A stretch of DNA of 33,494 nt, taken from NCBI GenBank assembly GCA_945952445.1, contig CAMFIG010000025.1:1-33494 (forward strand), in the 5' to 3' direction. The translations under genes were made by a program, and so were the position numbers. Positions within the stretch are counted from its first letter, which is position 1. Each line of letters begins with the position of its first letter. Source of the stretch: an uncultured Chlamydiae bacterium (GTDB taxonomy: Bacteria > Chlamydiota > Chlamydiia > Chlamydiales > Rhabdochlamydiaceae). Positions 17,749 to 26,400 of this stretch are shown here, in pieces. Under the pieces are notes generated by a model. That model did not search any database. It had not been told where the DNA came from and saw only the letters and a list, made by a program, of their open reading frames with translations.

Positions 17749-18095
17749 CTCAATCCAAATGTCTTCCTTGCGCTAAAGCAGGCCTGCCTTTGCAAGGAGA
17801 GATGCTCCGCCAATGGATGCAAAGATTGTCTCAAGGATGGAGTCTTGTAGGTGAAACACAGATTGAAAAAGAGTTTTCCTTTAAAAATTTCCGAGAGGCG
17901 ATGGATTTTGTAAACGAGATTGCCAAAATTGCAGAAGAGGAAGGCCATCATCCCAAGATGATAGTGCAATGGGGAAAGGTTGCTCTGCTGTTTACGACTC
18001 ATGCATTGCAAGGACTGTCAGAGAACGATTTTATTATGGCTGCAAAGTCAGATGCATGTTACGCAGTTCGTAAAAAAGATGTTGGATCAATGTAA
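17736..18095 (+). CDS. phhB: Pterin-4a-carbinolamine dehydratase
   Basis: The 119-residue protein matches the PCD/DCoH family: GWSLVGETQIEKEFSFKNF, then an AEEEGHHPKMIVQWG stretch with the conserved His pair H71-H72 and Pro, then LLFTTHALQGLSENDF with H89. The family dehydrates 4a-hydroxytetrahydropterin, regenerating cofactor for aromatic amino acid hydroxylases; in bacteria without such a hydroxylase it may act elsewhere in pterin chemistry. The length is slightly above the core family, with an N-terminal SKCLPCAKAG. AAAAAGGAG lies upstream of the ATG. No hydroxylase is seen in this window. Confidence 0.93.
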   Translation: MSELTQSKCLPCAKAGLPLQGEMLRQWMQRLSQGWSLVGETQIEKEFSFKNFREAMDFVNEIAKIAEEEGHHPKMIVQWGKVALLFTTHALQGLSENDFIMAAKSDACYAVRKKDVGSM

Positions 18096-18144
18096 AGAAT
18101 TTGTTAACATCCAGGTTTTCATGGTTCTGATTTAAGGAGGAGCT

Positions 18145-19272
18145 GTGAGCTTGCCTTTATCGACTCAACAAACCCTTTTGAGGGATGTGGAAGCTGCCCT
18201 TCCTCATCCCTCTTGCCAAGCGCACTGTGGCGCTATAAAAGTGTCTCCAAGCGACTCTCCATTTACTTTCGGTCATCTTATCAACTGTGCCGGCATTGCA
18301 TATACAGTCTATACAGGAAGCTATTGGCTTGCTGGAGGATTTGGCACTTCGGAGTTTTTACTTTTGATCGGCCATGGTCTTGTGAGAAAATATGGGGATC
18401 TTACAAAGGCGATTGAAAAATTTCGCTCAGCAAGCTCTGTATATGAAAGAGCTCTTACTGAACAAGAAGAATCAGCTCGAATGCTTTCTGAGACAGTCTC
18501 TTCCCTTCAAGAAGATATGGAGAAATTCCGAACGGAAAATGAGTCTTTACAGCACATGAATGAGGCTCTGCATAAGAACATTGACGATCTTAAGGGGACT
18601 GCAGGAGGGGTGAGTGCTAATGTAGCTGTATTGAAGCTTCGCAATGCTGCGTTGCAGACGAAAATCGAGCAGCTGAAAACGTTGATCGCTGAGTTGAAGC
18701 AGGCTTTGGATCATTTTGGAGAAGAATCGAGAGTTTTAAAACAGGATCTAGGCCAGGTAGGTTCGATTGCCGTCCATTTAGGAGAAGTAGGGTCTGGGAT
18801 TGAAGAAGCTGCCAAACGTTTTGATGGGGAGATGGACGCAGATTTGCAAGAGCTTGCAGGGTTAGTCTTGCGCGTAAGAAATGATTCCGGAGAGATCCAT
18901 AGGGCGTTGCTTCAGAATAACCAAGAGTTGCAGCAGAGAATCCAAGCTCTTTCTTTAGCCGTTGCGCAAATCGACCGCCTGGATGACGATCTGGAAGCAA
19001 AAACAGGACCTTTGAGTGGGATTGCTCAGGAAGTAATGCGGCAGGCGGAGGAATTGAAAAGTTTAAAAGAAGGAAGTGAGAGCTTGGTAGCTCGGCTCGG
19101 ACAGCAGCGGTTATTACTCCAACAAGAACGAGAAGCTTTAGCAAAAGAAAGATCGCAGTTTGCTCAAGAAATGGAGCGTTGGAATCAGGTGCAAAGTGGA
19201 TTTGCAGAGACTGCGCATTCTCTTGCAGTCTCTGGCGAAGCGATCGCTGCTGCTTTGCGAGATCTTACTTAA
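18145..19272 (+). CDS. Inc-like coiled-coil membrane protein 1
   Basis: The start is a GTG at 18145 with an exact AAGGAGG 4 bases upstream. The 375-residue protein has a ~40-residue N-terminus, a moderately hydrophobic double segment at about residues 41-80 (TFGHLINCAGIAYTVYTGSY, then FLLLIGHGLV), and then an almost unbroken coiled coil from ~82 to ~350 rich in E, Q, L and K. This is the architecture of chlamydial Inc proteins, which are secreted by type III secretion and sit in the inclusion membrane with the coiled coil facing the host. No sequence homologue is recognised, so the call rests on architecture. The next gene, of the same layout, begins 11 bases on. Confidence 0.6.
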   Translation: MSLPLSTQQTLLRDVEAALPHPSCQAHCGAIKVSPSDSPFTFGHLINCAGIAYTVYTGSYWLAGGFGTSEFLLLIGHGLVRKYGDLTKAIEKFRSASSVYERALTEQEESARMLSETVSSLQEDMEKFRTENESLQHMNEALHKNIDDLKGTAGGVSANVAVLKLRNAALQTKIEQLKTLIAELKQALDHFGEESRVLKQDLGQVGSIAVHLGEVGSGIEEAAKRFDGEMDADLQELAGLVLRVRNDSGEIHRALLQNNQELQQRIQALSLAVAQIDRLDDDLEAKTGPLSGIAQEVMRQAEELKSLKEGSESLVARLGQQRLLLQQEREALAKERSQFAQEMERWNQVQSGFAETAHSLAVSGEAIAAALRDLT

Positions 19273-19283
19273 AAGGAGTCTGT

Positions 19284-20468
19284 ATGTCTGGAATATCTCA
19301 GCAGAAGATGTCTTTGATCCATCCTCTTTTACAAATCCCTTCTTCGGTTGTAACTCTTGTGGAGGGAGGCTGGAAAAAATCGGTAATGATGGTTTCTGTG
19401 GCCGTTTCGGTCGCTGGCATTGCAACGGCTTTTTTTGCCCAATCACTTCTTGCAGGAGTTGGTTTTGGGTTTCTTGCGATCACAGCAGGCTTAGGACTTT
19501 GGATTGTAAAGACGATGCCAGACGTTCGGGAGATCGAGACTATAACAAAAAAACTAGACTCTGAAACGGGAAGGCTTCAGGCTGCAGAAAAAAGGATCCT
19601 CGAGTGTACAGCGAAGATAGAAAGTCAAAAAACAGAGATAGCTCGCTTACAGGCAGATCTTCAAAGTCAACTTCGGCAGCTGTCTGAGAGCCGGGGTGCA
19701 TTTGAACAGCTGGTACGGCTTCTACAACAGGCCAACCTAGATTTGAGAAAAAACAATCAGGACTTAACCCAGGCTAACAATGATCTAACGCAGAGAATCG
19801 CAGAGCTCTCGACTCTTTTAGAGAGATTTAAAGAACAGATCAAAGGCTTTTTAGAACTCAACCTAGCTTTTGGTAACCAAGTTCAGGCTTTTCATTCTTC
19901 AGTCGATGTCTTAAAAGATAAGGATGTAGCACTTCGCTCAGCTGTTGGAAACCTAGATAGGGTGTTTGATGAGAACCTCAAAGATCTCTCTTCATTTCTC
20001 GATCTTGCAAAAACCTCTTCCGAGCAGATCTTTGCATTCATTTGCCAGCAGAAAGAACAACTGCAAGCCCAACTCCGGATTTTGGAAGGATCGACAATAA
20101 AGATTGCTGAGTTAGATCGTCTTATAGCAGAGAAGCTAGGGAGAATTGACCAACAAGAGCATGAGATCCAAGCTCAAGTAGGTGTTTTAAAGCAGCTTCA
20201 ACAAGAGGTGGCTCAAGAAAAAGAGACATGGGATGCAGCTCTTCGCAGGCGCCAAGTAGAAAGAGAAGAAGAGAAAAAGATTTTAACAGAGCAAAGAGAG
20301 GCTCTACAGAGAGTGAGAGAAGCGTTGGAAGTAGAGAGGAAAAGGTGGGAAAGCATAGCAGCGCAAGTAGGACAGGAGCTTCAAGTAAAAATAGATTTGA
20401 AAAAAAGAGAAATAGCGGCTTTAGATGCTGAAATTCAAGCGAGAAAAGCCACTCTTGATCATAAGTAA
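19284..20468 (+). CDS. Inc-like coiled-coil membrane protein 2
   Basis: The 394-residue product starts at the ATG at 19284 (AAAAGGAG upstream); the frame is open further back into the neighbouring gene but lacks a good start. Two adjacent membrane segments (about residues 33-54 and 56-77, with only a short turn between FFAQSLLAG and GFGFLAITAG) form the bilobed hydrophobic domain typical of Inc proteins. Residues ~82-394 are coiled coil with many Q, E, K and R. The C-terminal heptads (EQREALQRVREALEVER) resemble those ending the upstream protein (LLQQEREALAKERSQF), which suggests an old duplication. Its gene ends 6 bases from the convergent FAD enzyme gene. Confidence 0.68.
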   Translation: MSGISQQKMSLIHPLLQIPSSVVTLVEGGWKKSVMMVSVAVSVAGIATAFFAQSLLAGVGFGFLAITAGLGLWIVKTMPDVREIETITKKLDSETGRLQAAEKRILECTAKIESQKTEIARLQADLQSQLRQLSESRGAFEQLVRLLQQANLDLRKNNQDLTQANNDLTQRIAELSTLLERFKEQIKGFLELNLAFGNQVQAFHSSVDVLKDKDVALRSAVGNLDRVFDENLKDLSSFLDLAKTSSEQIFAFICQQKEQLQAQLRILEGSTIKIAELDRLIAEKLGRIDQQEHEIQAQVGVLKQLQQEVAQEKETWDAALRRRQVEREEEKKILTEQREALQRVREALEVERKRWESIAAQVGQELQVKIDLKKREIAALDAEIQARKATLDHK

Positions 20469-20474
20469 ATCGGC

Positions 20475-21803
20475 TTAAACCTCAACGGCATCAGGACGGT
20501 ATAGAGCTCTTAGCTTTTTAGATGCATCGTGAATATATTCGATCCTATCTTTTGTCGCTTGCTCATAAGAGGAGATCCTTCTTTGGAGGGGAACTCCGGC
20601 ATCAGCATCCCAAATAAAATCTAAAAAGTCTGTCGACGATTGGATGGCAGTATTGCATCCAAGGCCTGTTGTTGGATCGACTGTAGCGCATGCATCGCCG
20701 GCAAGAAGCACGGTCCCTTCTCCAATTCGTTTGTAAGACTGAGAGGCTTTGTCAGCACCAATTTGGATGAGATCAAAACGCTCTAGTGATAGATGTCTAC
20801 CTGCAACAAAGTGCCTTTTTCCCTTTAGAAGAGGGGACAAGAGAGAGACTATGTTGGCAGCGCAAAGAGAATAGTGGATCCATTTTGAAGCAAAAGAGTG
20901 GTACTCTTCTTTGTTGTTCTCTTTTAAAGAGAGTAAACGTTGGTTAATTTCGTCAGAAAAACCGCATCCTAGGTAATTTTGTCCTGGAGTCTTTAAAAGA
21001 AGAGCTCCTGTAAATTGTTTTCTAAACCAGGATGAAAAGATGTATCGGAATATGAATATAGCGTGGTGATAAATTGTTTGAGCTACGTATTTAACACTTT
21101 TAGCTCCATATTGAATAAGAGACACAGGTCCCCTGATTTTGGGTCTGTCATCTTTGTATATAGCGGCAATGACAGGGATTTTGGGAAGAACTGAAGATCG
21201 ATTTATATCCAAAAGTTCATTGGTAGAGCTGTGGCTCCCTTCTGCATTAACGAGGATATCGATGCCTTGCATTTGTTCTTTATTCCCTTCAGTAGAGCGG
21301 GTAATAATGCCGATTTTTTGTCCTATAGCTTCTACTTTTTCAACTTGCGTATCGTATTGGATACAAGGACGCGGTGAAAGTTCTTTTAAGACGGCTTTCA
21401 TGGCTTGTTCTAGATCTGCTAAGCTGACAGAAATGTATTTACCTGGATTGAGAGGATAAATCATTCTGTGTTCAATGAGGTATTGATAGATCCCACAATA
21501 TTTGAGCATCGCAATCGTGACTTCTGTTAAAGCCACAGTGTTCATTCTACCTTGTGCACTTTCGGATCGTTTTTCAATAACATAGGTAGGATTTCCGTTG
21601 CTGATGGATTGGATTGCGCGCATAAGGCCTGCTGGACCTGCGCCTAAAATCACAACGGTCGGTTTATTGGAAGATCCACTATGCATTTTATTTTTGAGAA
21701 AATCCATTCTTTCTCGGAAAGAGCCGTGTATCGATGCATCTTGAAATACAGAATGCCTTCTTTGCAGAAAAGAAGAAATTCCTTGATCAAAACCAAAAAC
21801 CAT
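20475..21803 (-). CDS. FAD-dependent monooxygenase-like protein
   Basis: The 442-residue protein has an unusual ~50-residue N-terminal extension, then the FAD-binding VVILGAGPAGLMRAIQ (about residues 48-63) and VIEKR, and the second FAD motif GTVLLAGDACATVDPTTGLG (about 366-385). This is the PHBH-type aromatic hydroxylase/monooxygenase fold. The stretch EKRSESAQGRMNTVALTE followed by YISVSLADLEQAMKAVLKEL loosely resembles the MICAL monooxygenases of animals, which oxidise actin; that similarity is my impression and not proven. The ATG at 21803 has AGGT upstream and a TATAAT about 30 bases before it. The substrate is unknown. The gene is isolated on the minus strand between host-interaction and transporter genes. 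Confidence 0.75.
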   Translation of the reverse strand: MVFGFDQGISSFLQRRHSVFQDASIHGSFRERMDFLKNKMHSGSSNKPTVVILGAGPAGLMRAIQSISNGNPTYVIEKRSESAQGRMNTVALTEVTIAMLKYCGIYQYLIEHRMIYPLNPGKYISVSLADLEQAMKAVLKELSPRPCIQYDTQVEKVEAIGQKIGIITRSTEGNKEQMQGIDILVNAEGSHSSTNELLDINRSSVLPKIPVIAAIYKDDRPKIRGPVSLIQYGAKSVKYVAQTIYHHAIFIFRYIFSSWFRKQFTGALLLKTPGQNYLGCGFSDEINQRLLSLKENNKEEYHSFASKWIHYSLCAANIVSLLSPLLKGKRHFVAGRHLSLERFDLIQIGADKASQSYKRIGEGTVLLAGDACATVDPTTGLGCNTAIQSSTDFLDFIWDADAGVPLQRRISSYEQATKDRIEYIHDASKKLRALYRPDAVEV

Positions 21804-21834
21804 AATAAACCTATTACTAATGTTTAGTTCTTAA

Positions 21835-21840
21835 ATTATA
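21835..21840 (-). promoter_or_regulatory. Possible -10 box for the FAD monooxygenase gene
   Basis: On the minus strand this reads TATAAT, 31 bases before the ATG at 21803, in an A/T-rich divergent spacer. No good -35 sequence is seen at the right distance. Confidence 0.35.
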
Positions 21841-21930
21841 CAAAAACAAATCGTTGATTGGTAGTTTAATTAATTTTTATTTAAAGTCGTTTTTTTGAGT
21901 TTTCTTCTGGATGAAAGATTGTTCTATTTA

Positions 21931-21936
21931 TATAAT
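21931..21936 (+). promoter_or_regulatory. Possible -10 box for the symporter gene
   Basis: An exact TATAAT lies 58 bases before the symporter ATG in the 191-base spacer between two divergent genes. The -35 region is weak. Confidence 0.35.
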
Positions 21937-21994
21937 CGGTGAAAATGCGATCCTTGTCAGGTCTGGAAAAAGCATAAAAACAAATTGAGGGAAT

Positions 21995-23359
21995 ATGGAA
22001 TTGAAAAACATCATCACGACGATTACGGACGGGACTTTGTTTGCTGCATGTCTTGTTCTTTTATTTGGCAGTCTATATTTGACGATCAAAACCCGTTTTG
22101 TGCAGATCCGTTTTTTACCATCGCTTTTCCGGATGCTTTTCACCTCTCTTTCTCGAGAACAGAAAGGTGAAGCGCAAAATACTATTTTACCTCATAGAGC
22201 TTTATTTACAGCGATGTCTACAACCATTGGAATCTCTACGATTGTAGGTCCTGTGATTGCGATTCGCTTGGGGGGGCCTGGTGCTCTTTTGGGATTTTTG
22301 ATCACTTCGTTTTTAGGCAGTGCTGCAACGTATGTGGAAGTTAACTTAAGCATTCGGTACCGAAAAAAGCTTGAAAATGGAGCCATTATGGGCGGGCCAA
22401 TGCAGTATCTCAAAGCTCTTTTCTCTCCAGCCTTGGCTAAGTGGTATGCAATCTGCTGTCTTTTGCTGATGACAGTCTGGTCTGGGGCTCAAGCCAACCA
22501 GCTGGCTGCTGTTATGGGGTCTTCATGGCTTGGATCTTTTAAAATGCCCGCTATTGCATCTGGTATTGTTTTAGCTATTCTTACAATGGGGACTCTCTTA
22601 GGAGGAATTCGTCGCATAGGCGCTTTTTCGGCAAAGCTTGTGCCTGTTATGTTTATCTTATATCTAGGGTCTTGTTTTTGGATTTTAGGTGTCAATATAG
22701 ATCGTTTAGGAGAGGTTTTTTCTCTGATTTTTCGCTCAGCTGTCTCTCCTTATGCTATGGCAACAGGTACTTTAGTCGGAGGCGTGGTAAGTGCGCTTCG
22801 TTGGGGGATTTTTAAAGGGGTGCAATGCTGTGAAGCAGGAGTTGGGACTCAGACTATCCCTCACTCCATGGCGGATACTCAAGATCCCAAATCCCAAGCG
22901 ACTTTGTCTATGCTCTCGACATATAGCGCTGGGGGGATTGCTTTTCTCTCCGGTTGTGTTGCTCTGCTTACGAATACCTGGCAGGATCCAACGCTTCCCT
23001 TAGGAATGGGAATGGTGATAGCTTCTTTTCAGCAGTATTTTTCCTATGCAGGGGCTTTGATCATCGTAATTAGCAGTTTTTTATTCGGATTCGGAACGAT
23101 TCTGGGGAACGCATTTAACGGGAGCCAGTGTTTTGGATATCTCTACGAAAATCGCAAGCGCACCTATTATCTAGTAGCAATGGCTGGAATGATTTTTCTG
23201 GGGGCTATAGGAGAAGTCACGACAATCTGGTCTTTGATCGATATTGTCATGGCTTGTATGGCTCTTCCTCACATAGCGGCGTTGGTATATTGTGCTCATA
23301 AGATGCCGCATCTTTTGGGAATACAGAAGGAAAGATTAGAAGAGGAGAGATCTCTTTAG
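21995..23359 (+). CDS. Alanine/glycine:cation symporter (AGCS family)
   Basis: The 454-residue integral membrane protein carries the AGCS signatures: a first membrane helix near residue 15, TIGISTIVGPVIAIRLGGPGA near 75-95, the family motif IMGGPMQYL near 130, and CEAGVGTQTIPHSMADTQDP (about 275-295). About ten membrane segments are visible. Members import alanine or glycine with Na+. C. trachomatis has a homologue annotated as dagA (CT735). TGAGGG precedes the ATG. Uptake of host amino acids fits a pathogen or symbiont that also has serine dehydratase. Confidence 0.93.
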   Translation: MELKNIITTITDGTLFAACLVLLFGSLYLTIKTRFVQIRFLPSLFRMLFTSLSREQKGEAQNTILPHRALFTAMSTTIGISTIVGPVIAIRLGGPGALLGFLITSFLGSAATYVEVNLSIRYRKKLENGAIMGGPMQYLKALFSPALAKWYAICCLLLMTVWSGAQANQLAAVMGSSWLGSFKMPAIASGIVLAILTMGTLLGGIRRIGAFSAKLVPVMFILYLGSCFWILGVNIDRLGEVFSLIFRSAVSPYAMATGTLVGGVVSALRWGIFKGVQCCEAGVGTQTIPHSMADTQDPKSQATLSMLSTYSAGGIAFLSGCVALLTNTWQDPTLPLGMGMVIASFQQYFSYAGALIIVISSFLFGFGTILGNAFNGSQCFGYLYENRKRTYYLVAMAGMIFLGAIGEVTTIWSLIDIVMACMALPHIAALVYCAHKMPHLLGIQKERLEEERSL

Positions 23360-23368
23360 TTAGTGATT

Positions 23369-23412
23369 TTTTAATAAGATGATATTTTTAATTAAATATC
23401 ACCTTATTAAAA
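23369..23412. repeat. Long A/T-rich hairpin between the symporter and the first repeat-protein gene
   Basis: Two 19-base arms (23369-23387 and 23394-23412) pair with a single mismatch around a 6-base loop TTAATT. It is 9 bases after the symporter stop and 36 before the next ATG. The arms are U-rich, but no clear U-run follows on either strand, so it could be a weak terminator or a regulatory hairpin. Confidence 0.55.
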
Positions 23413-23448
23413 GCGGTAAAATTAAGAGGTTTTTTAAAGAGAAAAACC

Positions 23449-26400
23449 ATGTCATCTCAGATCGGCCCTATAGGGCCTTCTTATTTTTCTTTAGAAGCAT
23501 TTCAGAGAGATAGACAGGATGCATCTTCTGCAAGTCTTCTGCAGAGAGCCCTATTAAGCCTGCAAAGACAGCATAGATTAGCAGTTTTTTTTCATGCAAT
23601 CCCTCAAGGCCAAGCATTTTCCGTTCCGGAGGAGTGGATTACAAGTATTGTATCTCGTTTAACATCAGGTAGTTGCTCTACAGGAACTTCTCTTCAACAA
23701 GATCATATAAAAGCATTAGAGGGTTTTTTGCTGGAATTGAGAGATCCTGGAAATTCTATAGAGGCTTTACGAGCACAGTTTGACAGTTTAGGCGAGTCTA
23801 TGCGCGAGATTCTTTGCAGATGGGTATGGCATGCTGACAAGGAACCTCAGGGAGACCCTAAATACGGAGAGCATCGCATCCAAAGAGATCCTCGTTACTT
23901 GCTTTCTTTTATGGATGAAAACGGAAACAACACCATAGAGCGCTTAATAGAGCTTGCATCCATTGAGCCTTTAAATATTGTGATCGAGCAATGCAGCCGA
24001 GAGACTTTTCATTCTGCAGAGGTTGTATTACTAGACAAGTCCTGCAAGGAGGCATTGTACACTGCAATAGCTGAAAAGTTTGCTGAAAAATTTATGCAAG
24101 CTGACATAGATCTTTGCAGTACCATCTTATCTGAAATAGCTTCCGGTGATGATCCTTACATGCGTTACGAGATTGCCAAGCTCTGTGCAAAACAGGGTGG
24201 AGGTAAGACGGCTGTGTATATTCAGAAGCTTGGGATCACAAACCAAGACCATCTTTTCGAAATCGCCAAGCTCTGTGCAAAGCAGAATGGAGAAAGGACA
24301 GCTATGTATATTCAGAATTTTGGAATCACAAACCAAGACTATCTTTTCGAAATTGCAAAGCTCTGCTCTCAGCATAGCGGAAGTGTAACAGCTGCGACTA
24401 TTCAGAATTTTGGAATCACAAACCAAGACTATCTTTTCGCAATCGCCAAGCTTTGCTCTCGGCAGAGTGGATGGACAGCTCGGCATATTCAGAACTTTGA
24501 GATCACAGATCAAAATCATCTCTTCGAGATTGCTAAACTCTGCGCAAAGCAAGAAGGAAGAATAACAGCTTGTTATATCCAGAACTTTAGGATCACAAAT
24601 AAAGACTATCTTTTCGCAATCGCCAAGCTATGTGCTAAGCAAAATGGAGAAGGGACAGCTTATTATATTGAGAGATTTGGAATTAGAGATCCAGATCATC
24701 TCTTTGAGATAGCAAACCTCTGTGCTCTGCAAGATGGAAAATATACCTTTTCAGTGATAGATCAAAATTTTTCTTCTTTAACATCTAGCCAAAAAGCACG
24801 GTTGCAAAATCTGTGTATTTGGAGCATGACCTCTTCTTTTAAACTTTCAGATTTGGGCGAAGACCATTTTAGGACGAAGATATTCCCTTCTGTAAGAAGA
24901 GCTCTTAACTCAGAGAAATATCGGTTTTTTATGGAAGCGTTTCCAGCGCCTCAAGAAGAGCAAGAAGGACAGATCCGCCAAAGGAAAGATCGGGATATTC
25001 TACAAAATCATCCAGAAAACGTACTAGAGCTCAGTCCTCAAGCGATGGCAAAGATCGCTGCCATCCAGTACATCCTAGGTGAGTTTTCAGAAGGGCCTAT
25101 CCCTGAGGCTGTCCAAGCAGCTTGTATAGAGACTCTTACATATCGAAACCTCTCTATTTCCTTCTCTTGTCTGTTAGAGCTTTCGAGCTATATGCAAAAT
25201 CCAGCAGCTGTAGAAACATACAGGGCTTTAATCTCTACACTCCAAACTGTTTCCGGGATTGTTCATTTGCGCCTTCCCATGCTCATGGTCGCCAAATGGA
25301 TGTCGGCTTGTGAGAAGTCTACAGAAGTCGAAAACGCCTGCGAGGGTATAAAGCAATGCATCATCTATCAAAAGAGCTCCTTTAAAAATGCGCATAGCGG
25401 GCTTATGCAAACATGGCTTCTTACCTGTTTGGCATTAGAACACCAAACGGAGTTGTCTGCAGAAGAAAAGATCCAATTATTGCATAAAGCAACATCCAGA
25501 TTGGATCAAAAGCATCCATCCGAAGATCTAAAGAAAAGGATCTCCTATCTACAAGCGCTTGCAATGATACAAAAAGAAGCTCTTAGAGAAATGGTAAAAA
25601 AACCTATAGAGAACTTGACAGAACATCTATCTAATTTAATTGCAGCAGCTCTTTCTAGTGACCCTTACTTGGGATTGGGAGCGGTAGATAAGCTCACGGA
25701 TAAATACCTATCAACGCTAGCAGTCATGAGGGTTCCCAATGCTTGGAGCACCTATGCTGCACAAATCCAACAAATAGAGAATCCAGAGGTGCAGAAAGCA
25801 TTTCAGCATGCTCTTATCGACATCCTCAATGAGACTCATAGAGAATCTAGATACGTTGGCGAGAGCAGCCCTCATATTGCTCGGATTGTGCAAACTCATA
25901 AAGAAGTATGGGAGCAGTGGAAAACCTCGCCGAAAGAACAACTGGTATCATCCGACCTTACAGAAGAGAGATCTTCTTTTTCTTTTCAAGAGTATCTAAA
26001 GACAAAATGCAGAGATGGGCATCTTCGGAAAGCAGATGGTACCACTTTAGGTTTTTTAACAGCTGTTATAGAGTCCCACCCAGAGGCTGCAGCAAAGCAG
26101 ATTGAGTGCCAGGAGATGGCAGCAAAAAGCGAGGATCCACTCTTACAGGCAGAAGATTTATTCATTAGTTTATACCTTGGTAAGCTCTCAGAAACAGAGA
26201 TCTTAGAAAAGAAAGAAGAGCTAGAAAAAGTGATTGAGGCGCTTCGAGACTATGAGATAGCAAATGATCTGCGAGGGTTGCTAGAGGGTCTTACTAAAAG
26301 CCAAGAGCTTAGACAAAAAGTGCTCGCCGTCGACACGGATGGTTGGCAGGACTTACTTTTATGCGGTACCGAGGTTGCCGGTTCCTGCCAGAGGGTCGAC

